Notes: generated by a model not told the origin, from the sequence alone. Shown: positions 8,733 to 18,339, counted from the first letter of the stretch. The stretch is 64,000 nucleotides of DNA from Pseudomonadota bacterium (GCA_020161335.1 JAIUOJ010000001.1:102809-166808), one strand, 5' to 3'. A program made the numbers and translations.

Positions 8733-8890
8733 GTCGACACCCGGCGGGGGATTACCGGATCCCCCCTGTTCCGCTCCCGCCGGGCGTCGGCGCCTCGAGG
8801 TCTTCCCGGGGCGCCGGGGCTACCGATCCGCTGGATGGGTGCCCGAAAAAGAATGGGGCCGGATGTCCCCCGACATCCGGCCCCTTTGCT
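8733..8890 (+). ncRNA. Candidate structured small RNA between the lipoprotein gene and mnmG
   Basis: This 465-bp gap has no convincing reading frame but carries consecutive strong hairpins. A 9-bp perfect stem pairs 8740-8748 with 8776-8784. A competing 7-bp stem pairs 8746-8752 with 8759-8765 around a TACCGG loop. GGCGCC at 8789-8794 pairs with 8810-8815, and a terminator hairpin follows at 8855-8884. A TAGAAT -10-like box lies at 8720-8725, with TTCGAC 19 bp upstream, which is a weak -35. The hairpins could be a discrete sRNA, or a long 3'/5' UTR. The exact ends are estimates. I see nothing convincing in 8626-8700 and 8891-9090 apart from leader sequence. Confidence 0.4.
8855..8884 (+). terminator. 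Strong intrinsic terminator hairpin before mnmG
   Basis: A perfect 13-bp stem (8855-8867 with 8872-8884) encloses a CCCC loop. It is preceded by AAAAAGAAT and followed by TTTGCTTC. It would end transcription from the lipoprotein gene or from the candidate small RNA; the A-rich left flank may let it work weakly in both directions. Confidence 0.7.
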
Positions 8891-9090
8891 TCCCCGGGAC
8901 GTACTTGGCCAGCCCTGTTCCAATCCCGGCCGCGTCCCCCTCGACGTTGCCATCCCGGGTGCACGGGGATTGATGCAGGAAGCGTGCCAACCTCCGGCCA
9001 AGCCCGGGCGACCCCGTGCCGGCCCACCGGCGTCCGCCCGTTGCGGGACAATGAATGGCGAAGCGCGAACCGCTTCCCCGGACCTGGACC

Positions 9091-11010
<1,920 letters not shown>

Positions 11011-11147
11011 AGCCCTGAAGCGTCGGGTGCTTGCCAACAGCGCGGTGCATCTGCAACGACGCCGGGGAAACGACGCGACCGACGGCGCCTCACGCGCGAC
11101 GGCGCGTTGAACCTGTCCGGCTTCCGATGCCTCCCGGCGAAGCGGCG

Positions 11148-11594
11148 TCAGCCTTCACCGGTCAGGTGCATCGCCGCCCACTGCACGATCTGGTCGCTGC
11201 CCATCGCGCCGGACTGGCGCGCGAGTTCCCGGCCGTGCCGGAACAGCACCAGGGTCGGGATGCTGCGGATGTCGAAGCGCGATCCGAGCGCGGGCTGCGC
11301 CTCGGTATCGACCTTGGCCAGCCGCACCACCGGTTCGAGCCGCGCGGCGGCGGCCTCGAAGTGCGGGGCCATCGTCCGGCACGGGCCGCACCACGGCGCC
11401 CAGAAGTCGACCAGCAGCGGCAGGCTGGCTTTCACGGCGTGCGCCTCGAACCCCGCGGCATCGAGCGCAACCGGATGCGCATCGAACAATGGCCGATGGC
11501 AGCGGCCGCAGTTCGGCGCCTCCCCCAGTCGCGCCGCCGGCACGCGGTTGAGGGCGTTGCAGTGCGGGCAGGCGATCATCAGCGGGTCGGTCAT
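11148..11594 (-). CDS. trxC: Thioredoxin 2 (TrxC)
   Basis: The 148-residue product has the TrxC architecture: an N-terminal zinc ribbon with CPHC (Cys9/Cys12) and CGRC (Cys29/Cys32), then a thioredoxin fold with the active site WAPWCGPC (Cys69 and Cys72). IPTLVLF supplies the cis-Pro loop. TrxC reduces protein disulfides and persulfides in the cytoplasm, with zinc finger redox behaviour distinct from TrxA. It is the last gene of the leftward arm of the divergent locus. It is joined to a small upstream ORF by an ATGA overlap, which suggests it is expressed with the RND pump and under the ArsR regulator at 16.8 kb. Confidence 0.93.
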   Translation of the reverse strand: MTDPLMIACPHCNALNRVPAARLGEAPNCGRCHRPLFDAHPVALDAAGFEAHAVKASLPLLVDFWAPWCGPCRTMAPHFEAAAARLEPVVRLAKVDTEAQPALGSRFDIRSIPTLVLFRHGRELARQSGAMGSDQIVQWAAMHLTGEG

Positions 11595-11770
11595 GGCGTG
11601 GTTCCGTCGTCTGTGACCGCGACCCCCTGCGCGCCACGCAGGTCGCCGCGGTCGAAGCTCATGGCATGGTCGTCAGGATAGCGCGCGGGGATCGCGACGC
11701 GGACCGGTGTCGCCACCGCCTCGCCGTGGCGCACCATGCCGCCCGGCACGGAGGCGATGCCGGACAGCAT
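11591..11770 (-). CDS. Small ORF between the RND pump and trxC, unrecognised
   Basis: A 59-codon frame runs from an ATG at 11770 to a TGA that overlaps the trxC start (ATGA, 11591-11594). Its codons are strongly GC3-biased, like those of its neighbours, and the product (MLSGIASVPGGMVRHGEAV, then VRVAIPARYPDDHAMSFDR) reads like protein rather than random sequence. The frame remains open further upstream into the end of the RND gene in another phase, so the true start may differ. I recognise no domain. It could be a small conserved protein or the remnant of a larger gene. The coupling to trxC favours real translation. Confidence 0.5.
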   Translation of the reverse strand: MLSGIASVPGGMVRHGEAVATPVRVAIPARYPDDHAMSFDRGDLRGAQGVAVTDDGTTP

Positions 11771-11798
11771 CCGCAGCCCCTGCGCGGGCCACGGGGGC

Positions 11799-14700
11799 TC
11801 ATCCGCTCGGCGTCGTGCGGGCGCGGTGCTGCAGCAATGCGTAGTACAGCAGCGGGATCACCAGCAGCGTCAGCACGGTGGAGACGAGGATGCCGAAGAT
11901 CAGGGAGATGGCCAGGCCATTGAAGATCGGGTCGTCGAGGATGAAGAGCGCGCCGGCCATCGCGGCCAGCGCCGTCAGCGCGATCGGCTGGGCGCGCACC
12001 GCGCAGGCTTCCACCACGGCGTGCTCAAGCGTGGCGCCGCGTTCGAGCAGGTGGTTGATGAAGTCCACCAGCAGGATCGAGTTGCGCACGATGATGCCGG
12101 CCAACGCGATCATGCCGATCATGCTGGTCGCGGTGAACTGTGCGCCCAGCAGCGCGTGGCCCGGCATCACCCCGATGACGGTCAGCGGGATCGGGGCCAT
12201 GATCACCAGCGGCACCGCGTAGCTGCGGAAGTACGCCACCACCAGCAGGTAGATCAGCACCATGCCGGCGGCGTACGCCATGCCCATGTCGCGGAAAGTC
12301 TCGTAGGTGATCTGCCACTCGCCGTCCCACTTGATCGAGAAGCTGCTGGTATCGTCCGGCTGCGCGATGAGGTGTTGCGACAGCCGCTGGCCATCGATGG
12401 CGTTGTCGGCCACCTGGCCGACCAGGTTGAACATGCCGTAGAGCGGGCTGTCGATCGCGCTGCTCTCGTCGCCGGTCACGTACACCACCGGCAGCAGGTC
12501 CTTGTGGTGGATGGCGCCATCCCAACCGGTCGTGTCCACGCGGACCAGTTCCGACAGCGGCACGAGTTGTCCATCGCCGCCGCGGACGTGCAGCTGCAGC
12601 AGTTCGTCCAGCGAAGCCTGGCCGGCAGCCGGCAGGCGCAACCGGATCGGTCGCGGATGCCGCGAGCTGTCGTCGATCACATGCGTGGCGTCCAGCCCCG
12701 ACAACCCGGCGGCCAGCGTGTCGGCGATCGCTGATTGCGGCACGCCCAGGCGCGCGGCGCGCACGCGGTCGATGACGAGGATCTCGCGTCGGGCATCGGT
12801 CTCGACGCTGCTGTCCACGTCGACGATGCCGTCGGTGGACAGGAAGCGTTGCTCCAGCGCACGGCCGACGGTGCGTTGCCGGGCGTAGTCCGGGCCGTAC
12901 ACTTCGGCCACGATCGGCGAGAGCACCGGCGGGCCAGGCGGGACTTCCACCACCTTGACCGAGGCGTCGTGGCGGTGGCCAACGTCCGCCACCTGCGGGC
13001 GCAGCGCCGCCGCGATCTCATGGCTCTTGCGGCTGCGTGCGTGGCGATCGACGAGGTTCACCTGCAGGTCGCCGACATTGGCACCGGCACGCAGGTCGTA
13101 CTGGCGCACCAGTCCGTTGAAGTTGATCGGCGCGGCGGTGCCGGCGTAGCCCTGGTAATGCAGCACCTCGGGCGTGCGGTCGAGCACCACGCCCAGTTCG
13201 GAGAGCAGGGCGTTCGTGTCTTCCAGCGTGCGGCCCTCGGGCAGGTCGACCACCAGCTGCAGTTCGGACTTGTTGTCGAACGGCAGCATCTTGAGCACCA
13301 CCAGCTTGAACACGGCCAGGCTCGCGGCCAGCGCCACCAGCGCGGCCATCGACGCGAACAGCAGCCGGCGACGGCGCGCGCCCCGGTCGGCGTCGAGGAA
13401 GGGCAGCATCATCCGCGAGAATCCGCGATGGAGCCGGGCGGCCATCGTGCCTTCGACCTGTGCGTGTTCGCCTTGCGGCGCATCCTCGCGATGTGCGGCG
13501 TGGCGATGCAGCAGCTTGAGCGACAGCCACGGCGTGACCACCAGCGCGATCGCCAGCGACAACAGCATGCCGACCGAGGCGTTGATCGGGATCGGCCGCA
13601 TGTACGGCCCCATCAGGCCGCTCACGAACGCCATCGGCATCAGGGCCGCGATCACGGTGAAGGTGGCGAGGATGGTCGGGCCGCCGACTTCGTCCACGGC
13701 CGGAGGAATGGCCTCGCGCAACGACCTTCCATCCTGCGTCATGTGCCGATGGATGTTCTCCACCACCACGATGGCATCGTCGACGAGGATGCCGATCGAG
13801 AAGATCAGCGCGAACAGCGACACGCGGTTGAGCGTGAAGCCCATCGCCCAGGAGGCGAACAGCGTCACCGCCAGCGTCAGCATCACGGCGCTGCCGATGA
13901 CGATGGCCTCGCGCCTGCCCAGTGCGAACAGCACCAGCAACACCACCGACGCGGTGGCGAAGAACAGTTTCTTGATCAGGGTTTGCGCCTTGTCGCTGGC
14001 GGTCAGCCCGTAGTCGCGCGTGGTCTCGACATGGATGCCATCGGGGATGACCTGCCCGCGGAGCGCGTCCACGCGCTGCAGGATGGCCGAGGTGATCTCG
14101 GCGGCGTTGCTGCCGGGCTTCTTGGCAATCGCCAGCGTGACCGCGGGCGCGACACCGCCCTGCGGACCGTCGCGACCTGCTGGTGCCCCATGCCAGACGT
14201 ATTGCGATGGGATATCGGCGGCATCGGTCACGCTCGCCACGTCTTCCAGCCGCACCGGCTGTCCGCCGGACACGCCCAGCACCAGTCCGGCGACATCATT
14301 GCCGTCGGCCAGGAAACGGCCGGAAGTGACCTGCACCACACCCTGGCTGCCGACACGCTCGCCAGCCTGGCGCGCCAGGTTGGCCGACTGCAACGCGCCG
14401 GCAAGATCGGCGACCGTCAGTCCGTGGCTGGCCAGTCGTGTCGCATCCAGTTGCACCATCACCGCGCGTTCTGGCGCGCCGATCGTGAATACGTCGCGCG
14501 TGCCGGGGATGCGCTTGAGTTCGGTTTCCAGCGTGTGCGAGACCTCGGCCAGGTCGCGTGCACTGCGCGACGGATCGTCGGTCCACAGGGTCAGCGTCAT
14601 CACCGGCACGTCGTCGATGCCCTTGGGCTTGACGATGGGCTGTCCGACGCCGACGTCGCGCGGCATCCAGTCCTGGTTCGAGAACACCTTGTCGTACAGG

Positions 14701-15056
14701 CGCACGAGGGCCGGCTGGCGTGCCACGCCGACCTCGAACTCCACCGTGAGCAGCGCCATGCCGGGCCGGCTGATCGAGTAGGTGTGCTTGACGCCCTCGA
14801 TCTGCGAGAGCGTCTGTTCGAGCGGAAACGCCGCCATCTGCTCGACCTGGCGTGCATCGGCGCCGGGGAAGGGCACGATGACATTGGCCATGGTCACGTC
14901 GATCTGCGGTTCTTCCTCGCGCGGGGTGATCAGCACCGCGACGACGCCCAGCAGCAGGCCCAGCAGTGCCAGGATCGGCGTCAGCGGATTGGCCTGGAAG
15001 GTGCGCGCGAGGCGGCCGGCGAGGCCGAGCCTGGGCGCGGAGTCATGCGCGTGCAT
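11799..15056 (-). CDS. RND-family efflux transporter permease (AcrB/HAE1-type)
   Basis: The 1085-residue inner-membrane pump has the RND layout. TM1 is near residue 25 (NPLTPILALLGLLLGVVAVLI), a large periplasmic loop follows, then the TM2-6 block with DDAIVVVENIHR (the paired aspartates of the proton relay), and the half repeats with a second TM block near the C-terminus (IRNSILLVDFINH). It is expected to export a substrate from the inner membrane or periplasm using the proton gradient. Start 15056 (MHAHDS) is one base after the adaptor stop, so the two are coupled. No outer-membrane channel gene is adjacent. The substrate is unknown; the locus context (rhodanese, DUF2892, TrxC, thiol-sensor ArsR) hints at sulfur or electrophile stress. 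Confidence 0.93.
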   Translation of the reverse strand: MHAHDSAPRLGLAGRLARTFQANPLTPILALLGLLLGVVAVLITPREEEPQIDVTMANVIVPFPGADARQVEQMAAFPLEQTLSQIEGVKHTYSISRPGMALLTVEFEVGVARQPALVRLYDKVFSNQDWMPRDVGVGQPIVKPKGIDDVPVMTLTLWTDDPSRSARDLAEVSHTLETELKRIPGTRDVFTIGAPERAVMVQLDATRLASHGLTVADLAGALQSANLARQAGERVGSQGVVQVTSGRFLADGNDVAGLVLGVSGGQPVRLEDVASVTDAADIPSQYVWHGAPAGRDGPQGGVAPAVTLAIAKKPGSNAAEITSAILQRVDALRGQVIPDGIHVETTRDYGLTASDKAQTLIKKLFFATASVVLLVLFALGRREAIVIGSAVMLTLAVTLFASWAMGFTLNRVSLFALIFSIGILVDDAIVVVENIHRHMTQDGRSLREAIPPAVDEVGGPTILATFTVIAALMPMAFVSGLMGPYMRPIPINASVGMLLSLAIALVVTPWLSLKLLHRHAAHREDAPQGEHAQVEGTMAARLHRGFSRMMLPFLDADRGARRRRLLFASMAALVALAASLAVFKLVVLKMLPFDNKSELQLVVDLPEGRTLEDTNALLSELGVVLDRTPEVLHYQGYAGTAAPINFNGLVRQYDLRAGANVGDLQVNLVDRHARSRKSHEIAAALRPQVADVGHRHDASVKVVEVPPGPPVLSPIVAEVYGPDYARQRTVGRALEQRFLSTDGIVDVDSSVETDARREILVIDRVRAARLGVPQSAIADTLAAGLSGLDATHVIDDSSRHPRPIRLRLPAAGQASLDELLQLHVRGGDGQLVPLSELVRVDTTGWDGAIHHKDLLPVVYVTGDESSAIDSPLYGMFNLVGQVADNAIDGQRLSQHLIAQPDDTSSFSIKWDGEWQITYETFRDMGMAYAAGMVLIYLLVVAYFRSYAVPLVIMAPIPLTVIGVMPGHALLGAQFTATSMIGMIALAGIIVRNSILLVDFINHLLERGATLEHAVVEACAVRAQPIALTALAAMAGALFILDDPIFNGLAISLIFGILVSTVLTLLVIPLLYYALLQHRARTTPSG

Positions 15057-15057
15057 G

Positions 15058-16107
15058 TCAGTCGCCCTGGCGCGCGGCCACCAGTGCCTGCAGCGCGGCG
15101 ACCGGGTCGATGGCAATGACCTCGCCCGGCTTGAGCCCGGCGATCACGTCAATGTCACCGCCTCTGCGTTCACCCAAGCGCAGCTGTCGCAGCGACAGCC
15201 GGCCATCGGCCAGCACATACACCGCCCGGGTTTCGCCCCGGCGGACGAGCGCTGCAGCGGGAATGCGCGGATACGCGTCGCCCGCCAATGCCGGGAACGC
15301 GACCTTGGCCGTGCGACCCGGCTGCGGCACGGGATCGAGTGGCGGCAACTGCACGCGCACCTTCACCGCATGCGTGGCCGGATCGGCGGCCGGAAACACG
15401 GTGACGTCGTCGGCAGCGACCTGACGACCATCGTCGAAGGTGATCGTCGAGTGCGGATGGGCGCGGATCGCATCGGCCTGCGATTGCGGCACGCTCACCT
15501 CGATGCGCAAGGCATCGGGCGCGAAGATCGTCACCAGCGGCTGGCCGACGCCCACGCTTTCACCGGGCTCGACGTTGCGCGTGGCGACCAGGCCGGCATA
15601 GGGTGAGCGGATCGTGGTGTAGGCGCTCTGCTGGCCGACGTTGGCCAACTGCGCGCGTGCCGCATCGCGTTCCGCGCGCGCCTGGTCGAGCTGCATCTTC
15701 GAGACGTACCGGCCTTCGGCCAGTCCGGACATGCGCTGGTAGGTGGCTTCGGCCAGTCGCAGCTGCGCGCGCGCCGCGTCGACGCCCGCCTGCTGTTCGA
15801 CCGCGCTCAACCGCACCAGCACGTCGCCGGCAACCACGCGATCGTTGACGTCGTGCATGACCCCGGCCACGCGGCCACTGGTCTGCGCCGTCAGCGTGGC
15901 CTGCCGCACGGCTTCGACCACGCCATCCCAGGCGCGTCCCGCCCCGGTGCCGGCCACGGCCACGACGTGCGTTTCCAGTCCCCGGATCGGCGCGGGTTCG
16001 CGCACGTGCTCGTCGCTGCCGCAGGCGGCCAGTACGCCCGCCAGCAGCAAGGCGATGCCGGAACCGGCCATTGGATGGCGTCCGGACATCGTCGTGTTGC
16101 GTGCCAT
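15058..16107 (-). CDS. RND efflux periplasmic adaptor lipoprotein
   Basis: The 349-residue membrane fusion protein bridges the RND pump to an outer-membrane channel. It has a lipoprotein-type signal ending LLLAGVLAACGSD, a biotinyl-lipoyl half (SGRVAGVMHDVNDRVVAGDVLVRL), a short helical hairpin (ARAQLRLAEATYQRM to AERDAARAQL), and beta-barrel and membrane-proximal domains. The motif YTTIRSPYAGLVATRNVEPGE is the usual second lipoyl segment. MARNTTM-type upstream residues precede the signal; MAGSG or MSGRH are alternative starts. It is followed after 1 bp by the pump and preceded after 9 bp by the DUF2892 gene. Confidence 0.9.
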   Translation of the reverse strand: MARNTTMSGRHPMAGSGIALLLAGVLAACGSDEHVREPAPIRGLETHVVAVAGTGAGRAWDGVVEAVRQATLTAQTSGRVAGVMHDVNDRVVAGDVLVRLSAVEQQAGVDAARAQLRLAEATYQRMSGLAEGRYVSKMQLDQARAERDAARAQLANVGQQSAYTTIRSPYAGLVATRNVEPGESVGVGQPLVTIFAPDALRIEVSVPQSQADAIRAHPHSTITFDDGRQVAADDVTVFPAADPATHAVKVRVQLPPLDPVPQPGRTAKVAFPALAGDAYPRIPAAALVRRGETRAVYVLADGRLSLRQLRLGERRGGDIDVIAGLKPGEVIAIDPVAALQALVAARQGD

Positions 16108-16116
16108 GGGTCCGTC

Positions 16117-16320
16117 CTACTTGAACGCGCAACCGCTGGGCAGTCCCAGCTTGCGGAACACGAGGGCCGCGGGGCAGAAGCCGGTGATGCTGGCTTGCAG
16201 CAGGTTCACGCCGACGAAGGCGGTGAGCCACAGCCACAGCGGCGAGACGAAGTAGGCCAGTGCGAGGCTGGCGAGGATCATGGCGCCGACGAAGGCGAGG
16301 ACGGCTCGATCGATGTTCAT
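16117..16320 (-). CDS. DUF2892 (YgaP-like) small inner-membrane protein
   Basis: The 67-residue product has two membrane helices (AVLAFVGAMILASLALAYF and LWLWLTAFVGVNLLQASI) and the conserved GFCPAALVFRKLGL with Cys49, plus Cys64 near the end. DUF2892 forms the membrane part of YgaP, where it is fused to a rhodanese, and it commonly sits next to rhodanese and sulfide-oxidation genes. Here the rhodanese is a separate divergent gene 104 bp away, so the YgaP pair is split across a shared control region. It is the first gene of the leftward operon with the adaptor, pump and TrxC. Confidence 0.85.
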   Translation of the reverse strand: MNIDRAVLAFVGAMILASLALAYFVSPLWLWLTAFVGVNLLQASITGFCPAALVFRKLGLPSGCAFK

Positions 16321-16364
16321 GCGAGGACTCCAGGTTCGGGAAGGGCGCACCGGCCGTGGCCGGG

Positions 16365-16401
16365 TTGCATTTAAATTAGCAATTACTTATATTAGAGTCA
16401 A
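16365..16401. promoter_or_regulatory. Face-to-face overlapping promoters and likely ArsR operator
   Basis: Rightward promoter: TTGCAT (16365-16370), 17 bp spacer, TATATT (16388-16393), serving rhodanese-arsR-ahpD. Leftward promoter: TTGACT (complement of 16396-16401), 17 bp spacer, TAATTT (complement of 16373-16378), serving DUF2892-adaptor-RND-trxC. The two overlap almost completely inside an AT-rich island that contrasts with the GC-rich surroundings. A single repressor dimer bound here would shut both. The ArsR-family protein of the rightward operon is the obvious candidate; SqrR/BigR operators are also AT-rich. The operator itself is inferred. Confidence 0.7.
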
Positions 16402-16424
16402 CTGATAAATTGAGGTGCCGTGGC

Positions 16425-16814
16425 ATGACCATGACCGTCGATGCGCTGGTGGCCGCCGCACGCGGGCGGATCCGCGAACTGTCGCCGGCCGGGTACCGGG
16501 CCTGGACCGGCCACGAACACGTGCTGATCGACGTGCGCGAACCGGCCGAGTACGCCGCGGGCCACCTGCCGGGGGCGGTGAACCTGCCGCGCGGCGTGCT
16601 CGAGTTCCAGATCCACGCGCACCCGGCGATGGCCTGCGTGGCCGATTCGGCGCTGTCGCTGCGCGACCGTCCCCTGGTGCTGTACTGCCTGTCCGGCGGC
16701 CGTTCCGCGCTGGCGGCCGACAGCCTGGGACTGTTGGGCTTCGGGAAGGTCTACTCGCTTGCGGGCGGCCTCGCGGCATGGCGCAATGCCGGTCTGGACG
16801 TGACCATGGAATGA
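16425..16814 (+). CDS. Single-domain rhodanese (thiosulfate/persulfide sulfurtransferase)
   Basis: The 129-residue single rhodanese domain carries IDVREPAEYAAGHLPGAVNLPRG and the active-site loop YCLSGGRS with catalytic Cys88. A six-residue loop starting with Cys and ending in Arg/Ser is typical of GlpE/YgaP-like sulfurtransferases, which take sulfane sulfur from thiosulfate or persulfides. The domain ends at VYSLAGGLAAWRNAGLDV. The start is placed at ATG 16425 with GAGG upstream. The stop overlaps the arsR start (ATGA), so enzyme and regulator are co-translated. Context: sulfide/persulfide handling. Confidence 0.9.
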   Translation: MTMTVDALVAAARGRIRELSPAGYRAWTGHEHVLIDVREPAEYAAGHLPGAVNLPRGVLEFQIHAHPAMACVADSALSLRDRPLVLYCLSGGRSALAADSLGLLGFGKVYSLAGGLAAWRNAGLDVTME

Positions 16815-17164
16815 CGATGGCCAAGCGCAAGACCGGACCCGCCTTCGACCTCGCTGCGATGCAGGCGCATGCCGGCGATGCCGCGCAGCTGCTCAAGGCG
16901 CTGGCCAACGAGCGCAGGCTGCAGGTGCTGTGCCTGCTGGCCGGCGGCGAGCGCTCGGTGGGCGAGCTCAACGAGCTGCTCGACCTGAGCCAGTCGGCGT
17001 TGTCGCAGCACCTGGCCGTGCTGCGCGAGGAAGGCCTCGTGCAGACGCGCCGCGAGGCGCAGACGATCTACTACTCGCTGGCGCCGGGCCCGGCGGCGGC
17101 GGTGATGGACACCCTGCATCGCATCTACTGCCAGCCCGGGCCGCCGCCCCGGCGCTCCCGCTGA
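16811..17164 (+). CDS. ArsR-family repressor with SqrR/BigR-type cysteine pair
   Basis: The 117-residue winged-helix repressor includes the recognition region DLSQSALSQHLAVLREEGLVQTRREAQTIYYSL. It has just two cysteines, Cys41 (RLQVLCLLAGGERSVGEL) and Cys107 (LHRIYCQ). These are the same positions as the dithiol pair of the persulfide sensor SqrR, where a tetrasulfide link forms and releases DNA; BigR uses an equivalent pair. Metal-site motifs of classical ArsR (ELCVCDL) are absent. It should therefore repress the divergent promoters until reactive sulfur or oxidants appear. That role is inference from the two cysteines and the rhodanese/DUF2892 neighbours. Confidence 0.88.
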   Translation: MTMAKRKTGPAFDLAAMQAHAGDAAQLLKALANERRLQVLCLLAGGERSVGELNELLDLSQSALSQHLAVLREEGLVQTRREAQTIYYSLAPGPAAAVMDTLHRIYCQPGPPPRRSR

Positions 17165-17185
17165 TCCCCGCTCCAGGACACACCC

Positions 17186-17536
17186 ATGTCAGGCATTGAT
17201 TCGTACACCGACCTCACCCGCGACGTCACCGGCCGGCTGGCGGCGCTGCGCAGCCACAACGCCGAGGTGATGCAGGGCTTCGGCGCGCTCAGCAAGGCGG
17301 CGCTGGCGCCGGGTGCGCTGGACGCGAAGACCAAGGAACTGATCGCGATGGCGATCGGCGTGGCCAACCGCTGCGACGACTGCCTGGGCTTCCACGCCAA
17401 GGCGCTGGTGCGCCTGGGCGCGACGCCCGAGGAGTTCCGCGAGATGCTGGGCGTGGCGGTGTACATGGGCGGCGGCCCGTCGCTGATGTACGCGGCGCAT
17501 GCGCTGGCCGCGTACGACGAGTTCGCGGCGGCCTGA
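17186..17536 (+). CDS. AhpD-like carboxymuconolactone decarboxylase family protein
   Basis: The 116-residue product carries the peroxidase-type motif CDDCLGFHAKALVRLGAT with Cys63, Cys66 and His70. In AhpD-like proteins this motif performs thiol-disulfide chemistry that supports peroxide or other reductions. The segment AKTKELIAMAIGVANRC precedes it and the C-terminal helix ends MYAAHALAAYDEF. The gene lies 21 bp after arsR in the same direction, so it belongs to the rhodanese-arsR transcript. Proteins of this group often accompany BigR/SqrR-like regulators. No decarboxylase activity should be assumed. Confidence 0.88.
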   Translation: MSGIDSYTDLTRDVTGRLAALRSHNAEVMQGFGALSKAALAPGALDAKTKELIAMAIGVANRCDDCLGFHAKALVRLGATPEEFREMLGVAVYMGGGPSLMYAAHALAAYDEFAAA

Positions 17537-17731
17537 GGCCTGTCAACGCATATCGCGCGGTGGCCGCCGCAGGCCACCCGTCGGTCCATCCGGCAAGCAG
17601 GTGCCGCTGCGCGGCGGTGTCCGCGCCATCCTGCTTGCTGGCCGCGCATGCCTGCAGGAACGTCGCGGCCCGTGGCGCAGGCATGGACGGGCCCTGGCGT
17701 GCCTGCAAGGCGGGCGCGCTGACGCGCAGGC

Positions 17732-18097
17732 TCAGCCCCGCCACCAGTGCAGGACGAGCGGCACGCTGATGTGCAGCAGCAATCCCGCGATCAGCGCGAC
17801 GTACAGCGGCAGCACGATCCGTGAAAACCACACGAACCAGCGCGGCGCGAGCAGGTGCGCGTCCTCCAGGCCGCGCCGCCTGCCGCTGCCGGGACAGGCC
17901 GCCAGCCGCATCAGCGCCGCCGTGCGCGTGAGCCGGCTGTGGCTGGCAAGGAAGTCCAGTTCGAACGCCGTGAAGTGCTGCAGGTTGAAGCAGTGCCGGA
18001 CGAACGCCGGTGGCAGGAAATGCCAGGCAAGGACGATGGCCAGCGACAGCAGCAGGAGCGCGCCGAGCAGCAAGGCCAGGCCGATCGAAAAGAACAT
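17732..18097 (-). CDS. Membrane protein of unknown function (two hydrophobic helices)
   Basis: The 121-residue product has an N-terminal membrane helix (MFFSIGLALLLGALLLLSLAIVLAWH) and a second near the end (IVLPLYVALIAGLLLHISVPLVLHW). Between them is a soluble part with a single pair of cysteines (HCFNLQHFTAFELDF, LAACPGSGRRRG). I do not recognise the family. It converges on the ahpD gene, with about 195 bp between the stops; that gap shows no convincing gene. Confidence 0.6.
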   Translation of the reverse strand: MFFSIGLALLLGALLLLSLAIVLAWHFLPPAFVRHCFNLQHFTAFELDFLASHSRLTRTAALMRLAACPGSGRRRGLEDAHLLAPRWFVWFSRIVLPLYVALIAGLLLHISVPLVLHWWRG

Positions 18098-18159
18098 CTC
18101 AGCCCCGTCCCCGTGCGGGGCGAAGCTTCAGTCCTGCCGGTGACCCCGGCCAGGCCGGC

Positions 18160-18339
18160 TCAGGACGCATCGGGATGGCGCTCGCGCCACTGCAGCAACC
18201 GGGCCCGGTAGTGCTGCAGGTCTTCCGCATACACGTCGAGCACGCAGCGGTCGCAGCCGCTGTCACAGCAGTCGGACGGCAGCGGGGGCTCCGGCGGTAG
18301 CGGCTTCGGGTCGTCGTCGGGAAGGCGGGCGTGGTTCAA
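18160..18339 (-). CDS. Oxidoreductase-like domain small Cys-rich protein (TTG start)
   Basis: A 59-residue frame opens at TTG 18339, with no in-frame ATG before the next upstream stop. The product carries LPPEPPLPSDCCDSGCDRCVLDVYAEDLQHYRARL. The pattern PP.P..CC..GC..CV.D.Y..EL..Y is the oxidoreductase-like N-terminal domain (PF09791 type), with four clustered cysteines that may bind metal or a cofactor. The name is historical and no activity is established. GC3 use agrees with coding. It lies near a hemerythrin and other redox-related small proteins. Confidence 0.75.
   Translation of the reverse strand: MNHARLPDDDPKPLPPEPPLPSDCCDSGCDRCVLDVYAEDLQHYRARLLQWRERHPDAS

Noticed and set aside
12735..15119. 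A long open frame of about 790 codons on the + strand, antisense to the RND gene
   Set aside because: It is a shadow of high GC3 coding on the opposite strand; the product is His/Arg/Gln-rich with no domain, and the minus-strand frame is a complete RND transporter.
17537..17731. Possible short protein on the minus strand (MPAPRAATFLQACAASKQDG)
   Set aside because: The frame continues antisense into the ahpD gene with no domain and no ribosome binding site; not enough to call a gene.
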